Numbered from the stretch's first letter, positions 29,209-43,264 are shown. The stretch: 64,000 nucleotides of DNA from Paulinella micropora (GCA_009731375.1 BJOX01000158.1:512471-576470), one strand, 5' to 3'. A program made the numbers and translations. The notes: generated by a model from the sequence alone, not told the origin.

Positions 29209-29527
29209 TGTAATGCCTCCAACGATAGCTCGTAGAAAGTCTGTAATATATATTAATACAACCAAACACAGTCCGACCCTCAAAAATGAGAATGATGCCA
29301 CGGTCCGAGGTTCGTTGTACATATTAATACTAAGTTAGCTCAGTGAAGCCGAGATGAAAAGGAAAACGGCAACAGACCAGGAATAAAATTGCATCAGGTC
29401 CAATGCGGACAAATGATACTGAAAAACAGGCTGGCCCGGAAAAACTATTAATAGGTGCACCTGTCACTAGGCCCGGAAAAAGGCACACGGTACTTTTTAC
29501 CTGCTATCCGGGGGGGTGATGCCTACA
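29209..29527 (-). mobile_element. Diverged, longer LTR relic
   Basis: On the minus strand it starts TGTAGGCATCACC and keeps the GGTAAAAAGTAC, AGGTGCACCT, GTTGCCGTTTTCC and AGCTAACTTAG blocks of the 247-bp LTR, but has insertions and reaches about 319 bases. The sequence at its far end (GGACTCCAAATGTA on the plus strand) is shared with the relic at 17484-17700, so both may derive from one LTR variant. Confidence 0.65.
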
Positions 29528-29605
29528 GAGGGGGCATCACACAAAAAATGACTGTCTCAGGGGGAGGGGGGGGGGGGGGGGGAGGGCCCCCCCCGNNNNN
29601 NNNNN

Positions 29606-30032
29606 TAATTCAAGTGTATTGATCATGAGTAAAATTTTTCTTGATTTTAATATATGAAATGAAAGATTTCATATTAATTTTAATAAAAAATTTAAATATT
29701 ATTTTTTATTGAACTTGAAAGTGACTTGAAATGGATGCCGTCCGGCATCCAGTGTCAGGCACAATATTACACTAAGACCTTCTGCTTTCCACTCAGACTC
29801 TACGAGTAGGAGTTTGAAGTGTAATATTTTATTAAAATAGTGTTTGCCAGTGCGCAAAACGAAGAATTCAAAAGTTGAAAAGCCGCAGTCACAGATGAAA
29901 GTTGCATGCTTGAAGCTATAAACCCGGGACCGAATCAGTAGTATGATCAGTAAACGGGGCCCGGAGTTCGGGCTTCTTCAAGCCACACTCACCGTGGCTC
30001 ATACGAGTGTCACTGAGTTTCCTAGTCTTTTA
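29606..30032. other. AT-rich sequence with a third relative of repeat B
   Basis: At 29780-29850 the string CTTCTGCTTTCCACTCAGAC, then CTACGAG and ATTAAAATAGTGTTTGCC, resembles repeat family B. No gene is supported. Confidence 0.4.
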
Positions 30033-30306
30033 TTGCTGTTGACATTCAAGACAACAAAAAAAATTGATTTTTCTGTTTTGGTTGGAATTTCAGTTTTGGT
30101 TGGAATTTTGATTTTGGGTGAAAATTTGAATTTTTCAAATTAACTGCTATATTCGTCCGCAAAATATCGTAAATTTTCGCGAAATGTTACCGTTAAATTT
30201 GAAAATTTGAATTTTTGTCACAAAAATGAAAAACTGTCACAAAAATGAAAATCTGACACAAAAATGAAAAACTAATTTTTGTTGTTGTCTTGAATGTCAA
30301 CAGCAA
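30033..30306. mobile_element. MITE, TA-flanked, Tc1/mariner-like
   Basis: The ends are inverted repeats: TTGCTGTTGACATTCAAGAC at 30033 and its complement ending at 30306, continuing as A-rich similarity for about 35 bases. TA stands on each side, as expected of a Tc1/mariner-type target duplication. The 274-base interior is AT-rich, full of AAAATTTGAA and CACAAAAATGAAAA repeats, and has no coding capacity, which fits a non-autonomous element. Confidence 0.75.
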
Positions 30307-30623
30307 TATTACTGCGGGACAATCAAGAGGAAAAATCTTCATCCTTTTTCAATTACCATACAGTATTAATATTAGTAACTTGAACATTACTTGATGACTA
30401 CTGTCAGCGTATTGCTCTTGGTTATGAACCGTGATGACGGACCGGCCGGCGGAGGTCCTGATCAGCGCGACTTAAAAACAACTATAAAAACGAATTGAAA
30501 CCAAAACCTTAGTAGTAACCTTAGTTACAGTCGGTAAGCTTATTTTGATGCAGGTCCCTGCATGAAGCGATGTCGCCTCATGCCTTCTCTCGACAAAGTA
30601 CGTACACGACATGCATATAGACG

Positions 30624-30684
<61 letters not shown>

Positions 30685-30731
30685 CTGGATGACCTTAAAC
30701 TGACTGCTTTTTTTTTTGTTGTTGTTATTGT

Positions 30732-30846
30732 TGTGCACGTCATGTTTTCTCTTTTGTACCTCTTGATACCTCTTCCTTTTTATCAATTCTGCTTCCCACT
30801 CAGCTCTATGAGCGGCAGGTATTCTATTAAAACAGTGCTTGAGAGA
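30732..30846 (+). repeat. Repeat family B, uninterrupted copy
   Basis: This runs from CACGTCATGTTTTC through CTGCTTCCCACTCAGCTCTA to TATTCTATTAAAACAGTGCTTG without the retrotransposon. It aligns to 18180-18287 joined to 28706-28745. Confidence 0.75.
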
Positions 30847-30938
30847 GAGAGAAAGAGAGAGATAGAGAGGCTCAGCTGAGAGAGAGAGGCTCAGCTGAGA
30901 GTGTCTCTGTGTGTGTGTGTGAGAGAGAGCGCGAGAGC

Positions 30939-30970
<32 letters not shown>

Positions 30971-32080
30971 GCATTCATACATACATAGATATGTTCATAT
31001 TAATGTATAATACATACATTCTGACGTACATACATACATACATACATACTGACGTACATAGATACATAGATGCATATATACATAGATACATACATACATA
31101 CATACAATACATGACGTACAATACATACAATACATTCAATACATACAATACATACACTCGAGTGGCAACTATTCTCTAATGAAAGTGTCTACGTTTGGGG
31201 GGAAAATACATACAAACATACAAACATGCATACATACATACATGCATACATATACATACATACATACATACATGCATGCATCATGCATGCATGCATGCAT
31301 ACATACATACACGCATACATACAGACATACATGCATGTATTGCATGCATGCATGCATGCATACATACATACATGCATGCATTCCATGAATTACATGCATG
31401 TAATTCATGCAATTCATCACATGCATTTCATTCAGTAGATACATTACATACATTACGTTATTGATATTGCCCCCCCCCCCTTCCTCTCGTCTCTCTCTTT
31501 GCATGTATTCATACACAGGATGCATGCATGCATATAAACTTAGATACATACATACATGTATGCATGCGTATGATATACGTATGTACATATGCGTGAAAAT
31601 ATTTTCAACACAAATAATTTTCATGCCTCCACATGGGAAGGCATCGATGTGTACATAAACACACATACATACGTAGACACATACCTAACATACATTCATG
31701 TATACATATGCATACACAGATGCATTATATCATCTACATCTACCATCTAATGACATACATAACATACATACATACATACAAACGTACATACATACACACA
31801 CACATACATATGCATGTACATACATACAAAAATACATACATACATACATGACATACATGGCATACATACATACATACATACATACACATATATACATACA
31901 CATACATTACATACATACATACATACATACAATTACATACAATTACATATATATGTTACATACATACACACGTACATACCTGCATGCATGCATGCATACA
32001 TACATACATACATACAACATACATACATACATGCATACATACATACATAACATACATACATGCATACAATATACGGTCGC
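30847..32080. repeat. GA and CATA repeat region
   Basis: GA repeats (30847-30970), then CATA/GCAT arrays to 32070 with some short unique spacers, for example 31440-31510 and 31590-31640. No gene is supported. Confidence 0.85.
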
Positions 32081-32418
32081 TACTAATAATTTTAATCGTA
32101 TTGACTCTTGGACATTTTTTCATTTGTACTACTCAAAAAAGTTTCTAAATCTCAGTGTTGTCACTGAAAGCCTCGGACAGTCGCACTGTAGACTACTTAA
32201 ACATTATTCTAGGCTAGATTCACAGGGAAAATGAAACAGGGCCAAATATTATCACTGAATGACATTCAAATCATAGTCTACTTAAATACACTATAGTCTA
32301 CTTCACAGGGTGAACGAAAAAGGGTTGGTGGTGTAAGCTGACAAGTACATAAAAAGGATTCGCCTCGCGGTTGTGGCACGGTCTTCTTGCAATTGTGGTC
32401 ATTACCTCGTAGACAAGG

Positions 32419-32943
32419 TTAATCGAGTAATCCAATTCGTCTCGCTTGTCGAGAATTTCCACTCGTCTCGCTTGTCGCACTGGACGGCTCGCGATATACG
32501 TAGATATGGTCCTGCGTTACCGCACGCCGCAATTCTTCCGTGTCGATAGGCCTAGGATTGTGTCCAAACTTGATCCAGAACACCGCCTCCAGAAATTGTT
32601 TGGCTTCGCGCTTGCTAGGCGCCTGGAGATACACAGGCTTAATTGAGAGAAAAAAGAGCGAGAAAGTTCTTGTTCCGTCCGCCGTTCCCAAGTCCACTGT
32701 CTTGGTTCCAAAGCAGGCTGCGCACATGTGTGTGAAAGGAACGCAACACACATTCCCCTGGCTGTGGAACCGAATGAACTGCAAATCGTTTGTAAAAGAC
32801 ACACGCAGATTGTGACGTTCTTTCAGACTGTTGCCCACGTCCTTGAATCTAACGAAGTCGATTTCAGAGCATTTCCGAAGAATTCTTCGGTAAGCTTCTT
32901 GCGTTTGCGCCTCTGTATACTCCTTAAAATCCAACACGGTCAT
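32419..32943 (-). CDS. Unidentified protein, 174 aa, possible PH-like fold
   Basis: A single uninterrupted frame starts at ATG 32943, with an in-frame TAA directly upstream. The sequence has no low complexity and reads like a compact domain: a charged helix at the start (FKEYTEAQTQEAYRRILRK), alternating hydrophobic strands in the middle (SFTNDLQFIRFHS, VCCVPFTHM, FSLFFLSIKPVYL), then a helix with KREAKQFLEAVFW. Strands followed by one long C-terminal helix ending in an aromatic residue resemble pleckstrin-homology folds, but this is only a structural guess. The last 15 residues overlap a short repeat (CGTCTCGCTTGTCG twice), where a frameshift could have changed the C-terminus. No name can be given. 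Confidence 0.6.
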   Translation of the reverse strand: MTVLDFKEYTEAQTQEAYRRILRKCSEIDFVRFKDVGNSLKERHNLRVSFTNDLQFIRFHSQGNVCCVPFTHMCAACFGTKTVDLGTADGTRTFSLFFLSIKPVYLQAPSKREAKQFLEAVFWIKFGHNPRPIDTEELRRAVTQDHIYVYREPSSATSETSGNSRQARRIGLLD

Positions 32944-33694
32944 TTACTTGGATGGGCTGTCAAGACGCTCTTTTTCGCAACCAGTAGTAAACGTGAGTGA
33001 TCGGCTGGAGGAAGGCTTTTGTTAGGAGGATGCACAATGACGACAAGCGGGAAAGGAGACGGAAAGGAGAAAAAACTTTTTGGAAAAAACACAATGCTAC
33101 ACAATGGTTAGATTTGGGAGGTGTGGATGGTAGTCATTTTTGACTGGCATGTCTTTCATTTATGATTGGCCCAGTGTTTTCAAGGTCCGGCTCGCAGTTG
33201 ACGAAACAGGGGTAAACAGGTCCGGCTCGCAAGTTGACGAAACACAAGGGGAAGCCTCTCTTCCGCGTCGCTTGTCATGTGGTCGCCGGAGAACTACTTG
33301 AACCAGACCCCACATGTAAACACGTCTTTCTGCCTGGAGAGAGGATAGACAGAAATCAGAACACTAGTACTAACAATTACATGCAATTATTGTCTGCTCG
33401 TTATGTCCGTTCCACACCCTTGGTCCTCGAGACAGCGGAAGAGTGTCAGAGAGGGAGGCAGACCGTTTAACCTTGAGAGAGAGAGAGAGAAAGGAGAGAG
33501 AGAGAGAGAGAGAGCCTTCTCTATTATTTCTTTCTTCTTTCTATGTACATGACATGATATGGCATGACACTACATTACATTACATTACATCAAATTACAT
33601 CACATTACGTTACATTACATCACAGTACATTACATTACATTACAGGTATCATTGTCTCTCTCAACTATACAATCCCATCTTCTTGCCTTTTACA

Positions 33695-34942
33695 GCGATG
33701 GATTGAACCCTATTACCCAACAACAACAACAACAACAACAACGACGACGACGACGACGACGACGACAACAACAACTGTTAGATATCCCATGCCACGCACC
33801 CACTCAAGCTCGAACTGTTCTTACTTTTTTATTGCTGCATGTTGTCTTGACATGTCACGCAGCCGATCAAGCTTCTTCTCACGTTCATTTTGGTGAATAT
33901 TGCCTGATAGATCTCGACATGTCACGCAGTCGCTCCGAGTCGTTAGTCTTGGCGGAAGAGGTCTACATCTATATCTATATCTATATCTATATCTATATCT
34001 ATATCTATATCCATATCTATATCTATATCTATATCTATATCTATATCTATATCTACATCTACATCTACATCTACATCTACATCTATATCAATATCAATAT
34101 CTATATCAATATCAATATCTATATCTATATCTATATCTATATCTATCTATATCTATATCTATATCTATATCTATATCTATAGATACAATCTATATCTGTA
34201 GGAGCACGTGGAGCACTTAGGAGCAACCGAACAAGACACGTGGAATGACGAGGCATTGTTTGCTTCCAAGGCAAAGGGAAAGGGAAATTTCACGTTAGAC
34301 TCGAAGCCTGAGGAAGCCGCTAAACCGAAGGGAGTAAGGACGAACTGGCTAGACTCGCTGCGCGCGGTGGACCACCTTGCAGCTAGGCTTAGCCCAAAAG
34401 CTGCTCGCAGCGGAGGTGAGCCAGAGCCAGCGTCATCACCGCCAGCTCGATTGGACTCACCAGCTCGAGTACACTCGCCAGCTCGATTGAACTCAGGGTT
34501 AGGATTAGTTTCCCCACTACCACCACCACCACGACGACTAGCTCCACCAGCTGCTCCAGCAGCAGCACCAACAGCTCTCAACTGGGAGGTGGGAACGGCG
34601 GCTTTTGCCGCGCTGGCCAGGCTGCAACGGCTGGACACCTTAGCTCACCAGGACGGGAAAGATCTGACGTTCCAATCAACTGGCTGCCCGGCCAAACTCC
34701 CCGCGCCTTCTTATTGCAAACAGCTAGGAGAACGACGCGACTTCTGCCTGAGCGTCAGCACCACCACACGTTCGCAACAGCAATCCCCCTCTGCTTCCGA
34801 TGAACAATCGGACGCCGAAGACCAGCTGACCCCCAGACTGGACGATATTGATGGCCCCAGAGAAAACACACACCCCCCGATGCGTTTCTTGGCTGAGACT
34901 TACGGCGAAGTCACATCCCAACTTTGGACTAATGTGAACTGA
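33695..34942 (+). CDS. Unidentified Pro/Ala/Ser-rich protein, two exons seen
   Basis: The first visible exon begins after TTTTACAG at 33695 (DGLNPIT, then Gln and Arg runs, then [19 protein letters not shown]) and ends at GCGGAAGAG (33962). The next starts after CTGTAG (34201; [20 protein letters not shown]) and runs to the TGA at 34940-34942. The phases agree. The intron between them is a pure CTATAT repeat. The second exon has a helical start, a disordered Pro/Ala/Ser centre with repeated [22 protein letters not shown] units, a leucine-containing segment ([19 protein letters not shown]) and a polar tail. No domain is recognised. The 5' end is uncertain; an open stretch at 33234-33470 may hold an earlier exon. 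Confidence 0.55.
33963..34200. repeat. (CTATAT)n intron
   Basis: A hexanucleotide array with CTACAT and CAATAT variants lies between the two exons of the gene at 33695-34942; the donor is GTCTAC and the acceptor CTGTAG. Confidence 0.9.
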
Positions 34943-34997
34943 TTTTATCCAATGATGTTTGAGGTATGAAAATGTTGGGTGTTTGATTTGAACGCCC

Positions 34998-35090
34998 CCA
35001 ACCTGAGCTTTCGGACGATGGCTTCAGCATTATAATAGCACTGCCATTGACAATATTGCACGATCAAGTCAAAGTTGCACGAAGTGCGTT
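34998..35090 (+). repeat. Dispersed repeat family A, copy 4
   Basis: GAGCTTTCGGACGATGGCTTC followed by AGCATTATAATAGCAC and GATCAAGTCAAAGTTG matches the cores at 16.5-17.3 kb. It starts about 55 bases after the stop codon of the preceding gene. Confidence 0.65.
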
Positions 35091-35317
35091 TTTGCTGGCT
35101 TAGATCTATTTCCTGGAATGTATTGGCGTGATTCAAGTAGCGTCCAACTTTGAAAGTTGCTTGTGTGTAAGTCATGTTTGAGATACTGTCGTGCTGAGCA
35201 CGCTTTTTGAAGCGCTGTGAATGACCTTACACATAATGCTTATGAACTATCATAGATGCAGAATCCGTTGAGGTAGTATGCCTTGACTGAAATGGACTCA
35301 CCATCTATTGTCTTGAT

Positions 35318-35319
<2 letters not shown>

Positions 35320-35373
<54 letters not shown>

Positions 35374-35409
35374 CCTCCCTCTCCCTCCCTCCCTCTCCCT
35401 CCCTCCCTC

Positions 35410-35440
<31 letters not shown>

Positions 35441-35632
35441 CCTCTCTCTCTCTCTCTCTCTCTCTCCTCTCCTCCCCCCCCCCCCCCCCCCCCCCCCCCN
35501 NNNNNNNNNNNNNNNNNNNNNNNNNNNNNNNNNNNNNNNNNNNNNNNNNNNNNNNNNNNNNNNNNNNNNNNNNNNNNNNNNNNNNNNNNNNNNNNNNNNN
35601 NNNNNCTCTCTCTCTCTCTCTCTCTCGTGTGC
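35320..35632. repeat. (CT)n array with N gap 35500-35605
   Basis: CT and CCCT repeats and a C run border an N gap of 106 bases. Confidence 0.95.
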
Positions 35633-35873
35633 CGTGCTGTAAAAGGTTGCAAAGGCAACTTGTTTATCACTACATATATTTATACTTGTATTGTACAATC
35701 ACTCTTTGTCATGTCATAATAGCAAAATGTATTCCAACTTGGTGTATGGCTTGCTCCCTGTAACATGATACACTTTTATTGCACAATATTCAACGTGCCA
35801 TGCTCAATATTCGCCTCGATTAGTCTAATTAATCTAATTAATCATCGCGTAAAACTTGATGACGTTCTATGGG

Positions 35874-36055
35874 AAAATAATCGACCAACTGTGAGCTCAT
35901 TCTTCTCGCCAATATCAAAGCAGCAAAAACGCTGAGCATCTTGTTTGAAAGCTCTTGTCTCAGCTGGGCTTTCTAAAGATGGCTTCCACATTGTTTTAGC
36001 ATCAATATTGATCGATGAAAAATGAGACCAGAGTTGGAAAATTTCGCCATTCGAA
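35874..36055 (+). repeat. Dispersed repeat family A, copy 5
   Basis: TTTGAAAGCTCTTGTCTCAG, GGGCTTTCTAAAGATGGCTTC and TTGATCGATG match copies 1-3 and preserve the segment before the core seen at 16879-16966. Confidence 0.6.
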
Positions 36056-37680
36056 TGGCGCCAATATTCATAGGTATACATAATCAGTCATGTAGCAACC
36101 TTTCTAGTGATCACGAATGTTTTTCAAGGGCGTTAGACCAAAATGAAAACTGTGTTTTTGTAACACAAAAATGTTTGATTTATACGTAACGTACTATTAG
36201 TAGTCAATTGTCCTATGCTTATGATATCTTGTACCTTGATATTGAGAGAAGATAAAGTGAGCGGCAAGTATTTTATTATCATAACCTATGCGATGATCAT
36301 GAGGCGCCTCATGCCATGGAGAAAAAAAAAAAAATCAGTCGAGTCGCCGTCACGTTGAATAATACTAAATACTTTAATGATTCAGGTTTCACTTTACGCA
36401 AGCACTGTTTTATTATAAACTCTAAATTCAACTGGTATAATCTAATATCTTAATATATAAACTTGATATCATGATCAATATCGGCAGTAGCGATGAATAG
36501 GTAATCATTCAACCCGTCACTCACGGACCTTACCTCACCTTTAACACTGCGGACGGTTCGGGGGACTATGTTAGAAGTCGCAATACACGATCAACACTTT
36601 AATCCGCTGGCAGATTCACTGAACTGACTAACCAGACAGACTCTGAGAACGAACTAGTAAGCTGAGTGCGCAGTTGTGACTGTACTGAGTTTGAACTGCT
36701 ACTCAATGGCTTAGGTCCAGTGCGCAATCATCATCTGATGCCTAAAATGACTGTTACGCACGATTGACTTGAGGCGCGGCTAGTAATAGTAACCCGGCTG
36801 TCTCACTTGAATTTACGCGAATACAGTATCACACAGTGACTTAATATAATTCATCCCTTCAACGCTCCCCGGGCCTTAGATCAATGTCAATGGTGAGATT
36901 ACTTAAACTCGTAACTTGAACGCTCGACTCATGATAGATGATTACTACTGAGACTCATGATGAGTTTGAAAGTTGCGGGGGCCGGTTCTGGTCTAAAGGA
37001 AATGATATATTTATTGATGCCTATTCTTTAATACAAGGTGACCAATTCAATCCACTCCGCTACTACGGTAAGTCGGGGCCCAATCCTCTGCTTTTGACTC
37101 AGATATAAATAAGGGTCAAGATGGTGGAAAACTTCTGTGGGAGACTGAGTAGCGGAGCCAAAAACAACTTGACCAAGGCAAATGGATAGATGGTGACATA
37201 CCAATGATGCCGCGCCGATTTTACATGTTACGGAATCGAGTAAAAAGTGAAGTAGTTCTTGCGAATGACAAGTAATCATTCTCAACAAAATGTACTAGGT
37301 TAGAATTCTAAATCATTCTCAACTATTATATATATGATTAGAATTCTTAAGAATTCTCCGATCATCAAATAGTATTAAAGATTAATTAGAGTAATTATAA
37401 ACTTTAATACACATAGTCGTACTGAGGATAACTTGAGGACCAATCTATATTTTTGTTTGACATATATATGATTACAATTTTTAAGAAATGTGATCAGCTG
37501 TTTAGAATTCTTAAGAATTCAGCTTGGGTCAAGGTTTGAAAATCAAAAAGGCCGGAATGGCTGCTATGGATAGTCATGACGTAACGCTGTACACATTTGA
37601 ATTTGTTCAAAAGGTGGCGAAAATCAAATAGGCCGGAATGACTGCTATCATAATGGATAGTCATGACGTAACGCGTCCAT
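36056..37680. other. AT-rich intergenic sequence with short tandem duplications
   Basis: No supported gene. It holds two TTCTTAAGAATTC palindrome pairs (about 37345 and 37505) and a direct duplication, near 37543 and 37617, of a 50-base unit with GGCCGGAATGGCTGCTAT and GATAGTCATGACGTAACGC. Confidence 0.5.
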
Positions 37681-39440
37681 GAGGGCCACTGCAGCTTTGT
37701 CTCCCCACTTGTGTACCGTGTCGATGATACGGTTGCACGCCAAAGGATTGCCAAGTTGTTCACAGGTTGAACGCAAGTTCACGGGCTTGAGTCGCGACGT
37801 CAGCGGTCGGCACGATCGCCGGACGGGTCATCAACGCAGTTTCGAGAGGATCTGTTCACCAACTACTCTGGTGAATACCGTAATATTTTACTCAAGGCAG
37901 TAAAAAAAACTAATTTGCTTCATCTTCCATTGGTACCGACACCTGCCCTTAAGTTGATGCGTAACTCTAACGTGACAGCCCACGACATCTACCAGGAGTA
38001 CCTGGGGCCTACAGGCTCTGCAGCTCAGCACGAAGCCCTCTGGCACCACTTGGGTACCAGAGGAATTTGTTAAGCATCTGCCTGTTTCGACTTCGATCCC
38101 TGGGGCGCCTGGATCACTTTCAGGATTGGTACTCCTACTCCTACAAGCACTCCCACCACCGTGCCCCCATCGGGCCTGACTGGTCTGTCTCCAACAACGG
38201 CTCTGGGAAGCATCCCTTCGGGACCTGCACCACCGACTCATCCATCGGCGAGCCCCACCTCCCCAGCTGCCCCACCGCCTACTGCAACATCGTCTCCTGT
38301 GGTAACTCCAACGATGGCCTTTACCCCAGTAGCGATGCCTGTTAGTGCAACAACATAGGCCCCCATCAGCCGGGTACCTCCAATGACTCCAGTCGATCCA
38401 TTTGCCCGCTCAGCCTAGCGAGTGGAGCGACACCCCTGCCCCGGCGTGAACCGCTTCCATCACTGGGATCACTCCTCGCAGCACGCCCACAAGCCCCACT
38501 GGTCAGTCGCACCCTGTCTATGACGGATCCAGCCTTTGCGTCGCCACTTCGACCGCTGAGCGGCCCCCTTGGACCTATGCCGGCCTTCCCAACGCAGACG
38601 ACAACTACCCCGTCGACCACCTCGACTGGTTCGTCAGGTTCAGCACCCACCACCCTGACACCTGTACGTCCAACGACCCGCATCTCGTTGGGTACAACGT
38701 TGCAAGGCAATCGCATCACGCTGAGCCCCCTTTTCCCCGTTCCGGAAGAAACTTACACGACCTTGCTCGCTACCGGTGCAAGCCCCTCCGCGAAGGTCCA
38801 AGGTGGAGCCTCCGCGACAGAAGCAACCGTGACTTCGGCTCCCATCGAGTTCATCATCGAGTTCATCGTCGAGTTCGTCTTCGAGTTCGTCATCCGGCTC
38901 ATCGTCCAGCACGACGACTGTGACTCCGACTTCTGCCCCTTCGACGGAGACTGGCCCTGCCCGTCCTCGGACGACAGCACCATCCCCATCGCCCACGAGC
39001 AATGAGTCCCCCTCGGCATCGTCGGGAGGAAGGATCCTACGATCGTCCACCGCTGCTGGTATACCACCCCGTACCTTGCATATGATGACTCGAGTCCGAT
39101 CCCTCTTCGCAGGAAGAGCTCGTAAGTACAATTATTACACGTATCAACCACTGGTGGGGCTAATATGTGCAAGATTGGAAGGCTCGTTCGAGCCCACCCT
39201 CGGTCTTCGGCCCATGCGAGGATACGCGGCGAGAGATCAAATTCGTGGAGAACAAAGACGAGGAAGGGGTCCACCGGTATCCCATCATGACTTCCCTCTT
39301 CAACTTCCTTTTGGAATTTCTTCTTGGAGGGCAGAAGACCATGGTAGACGCCCAGGATGGTAAACGGATCCAAGCATTTCCTCTTGTGCTCCCGAAGACG
39401 CGACAAGGGATCGTCATGGCGTGAGTTGGCGTCGCACTTC
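37680..39440 (+). pseudogene. Decayed Pro/Thr/Ser-rich coding remnant
   Basis: Coding-like stretches switch between frames on the plus strand. 37850-38075 reads EDLFTNYSGEYRNILLKAV and NVTAHDIYQEYLGPTG; 38120-38355 is Pro/Thr/Ala-rich; 38520-38740 is Thr/Ser/Pro-rich with TQTTTTPSTTSTGSSGS; 38840-39120 is a serine run then TPTSAPSTETGPARP. Such mucin-like composition is found in surface proteins and in some Gag linkers; nothing decides between them. The minus strand also has a 230-codon frame (38753-39445), so strand choice is not certain. Confidence 0.4.
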
Positions 39441-40985
39441 AACATAGTAGGTTACCAGGAGTAAGCCAGGTAGTGTGGGTACACTTGTAGAGCACGATGA
39501 GCAGCAGAGAGGGTGATCTTGCTGGGTGATAAGGGGGTGACCCTAACACAAACAAAATCAGACACATACTGTGTTGGTTGACTGCATATAGTGTAGAAGA
39601 ACAGAGAGACGACACAAAAATGCAAAGACAGGTGAACGATCTGGCCTCACATATGTGTTTTTGATTACCTCTGATCTCCTACGTTCGTTGAGTAGTACCT
39701 GTAACAGTATCTTCCTTGTAGGAGGTGCTTTCAAATCGAACTGTCGACAGCCTCCGATCACACAAAACTCGTGTGTGCAGTGAGAGTCCACTGCAGTGAA
39801 ACTTGAGGAAAATTTGCATTGTGAGTTTGGATACAACCCCAAGGGATAATTACACAACGAACTCTTACCAAGTTAAAAATCTCTATGGCTGCATTAAGTC
39901 CTAACTCAGGCTCCAGAGAGTAGGTGAAATACCAGTAAATAGCTGACTCCCGAGCCGGGTCACTTCGTTTATTTACGTAGATTTCTACTTGTTTGCAGAT
40001 TTGAGTTGCAAAGTACGAACACTGTTGAACGTAAATCAAGTTGTGAGTTGACAGTGGCTAAGCTTGAGCCGGTTGCAAAAACTACTGTAAAGTACTTGAA
40101 GGATGACTTCAAGTCCAACTTGTGCAGATAGTAGTTCCGAAGTCACAGTGTCCAGGAATCATAAGCTTCTTGGGAAAAAGGTTCCCACTGGCACGGTTGT
40201 GACTGTCTGCTTAGTAGTATTGGCTCATTTTCCGGAGCTCTGGCCCGGGTTTCCTTGTCCACAAATTTACCGCCGGCCAACGTGCGTGTTTCACGGGAAA
40301 TCAGGGGGAAAGGTAACAGTGGGGAAAAGGCAGTAGTTAACCTTTTGTAAAAAGAACTTTGACTTGATCGTTTGAAGTCACGAGTCATTTCTGAACTACG
40401 AAATCGAAAACTAGTTAGTGAACTTGAGTCGAAACGTCGCGCAGAGGAGAATTTAACGGGCCGGTCAAAAACAATAAAATGTGACTGTCACCCAGCGGTA
40501 GTGATTTTGGCAGGTCGTTAAAATGCAGCAGCTCAGTCTGATACAACTTTCAAGAGACGGTCTGGAAAATAATATAAGAGAATTTTCAAGTTTGAGTCGA
40601 AGTCAACTTAAACAAATTCAGCCACTTCAACTGGGCCCGAAGGTTGAAGTTGTCAGGACTGAATCATAGTATTAAGGTAACAGCTTCCTGACCGAGACCA
40701 GCTTACAACTTGAAGTCAGTGTCATTATACAGCCTCCGTCATATGTATTTGAATACAATTATGTAATTATAGTAAACAGTCATAGTTAGAAAACTCTGCC
40801 ACGCCGAGAGGTCACTTAGAGATTCAACTTGACTGGAGTTGCACCTTACTCAATTCGTTAAAAGGCGAGAGGCGACCTCGCCCGGGCTGTCTAAGGCAAA
40901 GTTGACAGCGTGAGCCTCTGACTTCCGAATGATGATGGTAAACCGTTAAAGTTTACGTAAAGTGGCACGATGTAAAAACTTAAGA
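39441..40985. other. No supported gene
   Basis: Moderately AT-rich sequence without simple repeats or coding signal that I can support. Confidence 0.5.
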
Positions 40986-42181
<1,196 letters not shown>

Positions 42182-42480
42182 CTGTCCTTTCCCTCCCCCT
42201 CTTTGTTCTTCTTGTTTCTTTTGTTGTTCTTCTTCTTTTTCTTCTTGTTCTTCTCTCTGCCTCTTCTTGCCAATCAAGCCTATGCATCAACATATGCATG
42301 TTTATGTATGTATGTATGTATGTTGTATGTATGTATGTATGTATGTATGTATGTATGTATGTATGTATGTATGTATATATATGTAAGTATATATATGTAA
42401 GTATGTACGTATATATGTACGTATGTATGTATGTATACAAATGTATGTATATATGTGTGTATGTATGACCTGTTGTAGGA
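42182..42480. repeat. CTT and TGTA repeats
   Basis: Polypyrimidine sequence to 42260, then (TGTA)n with ATAT variants from 42300 to 42470. Confidence 0.85.
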
Positions 42481-42532
42481 TGTTGTAACAGCAATATGTG
42501 TAGCAGAGCATAGTCCACCCCTTTAACCTGTT

Positions 42533-42581
<49 letters not shown>

Positions 42582-42692
42582 GTAGGTAGGTAGGTAGGTA
42601 GGTAGGTAAGATAGGTTAGTTAGATAGACAGATGGATAGATAGATAGATTGATACATAGATAGATATCTAGATAGGTATCTAGATAGATATC

Positions 42693-42765
<73 letters not shown>

Positions 42766-43164
42766 GAGATATCGACTAATGTCAGAAAAAAGGAGCTTCT
42801 GATTTCGTCAACCAAGGAAGTCTGTGGGTAAAGTATTAACCCGATGCCCAGCTTAGCCGTGATGTTTGCACGGAAGGGACTGATACAGGCGATACCAAAG
42901 CTCCCTAGTACCAGGCGGGGCCAGGGCTCGTTCCAAAAGCGCCCCTTGCAGAACGAGCTCCCACCTCCATTACAGAGGGCCCAGTAAGCAGATGGAGTTT
43001 CGAGACTGTCGACAGTCTAGTATAAACCGACAGAGCACTGTGGGTTTTATTCCGGGCTCAACAAGCGAGAAAGGGCACCCTGAGGGAACAGGATTGTGCT
43101 TCCCGTCGCTATTTCGGCATGTGACTCATAGGCGTATGGCTAGGCACACATAAGGCACCCCACC

Positions 43165-43212
<48 letters not shown>

Positions 43213-43221
43213 GGATGGATG

Positions 43222-43264
<43 letters not shown>

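Noticed and set aside
38753-39445. 230-codon minus-strand gene
   Set aside because: It overlaps plus-strand coding-like sequence and has no recognised domain; neither strand is convincing, so only a decayed remnant is annotated.
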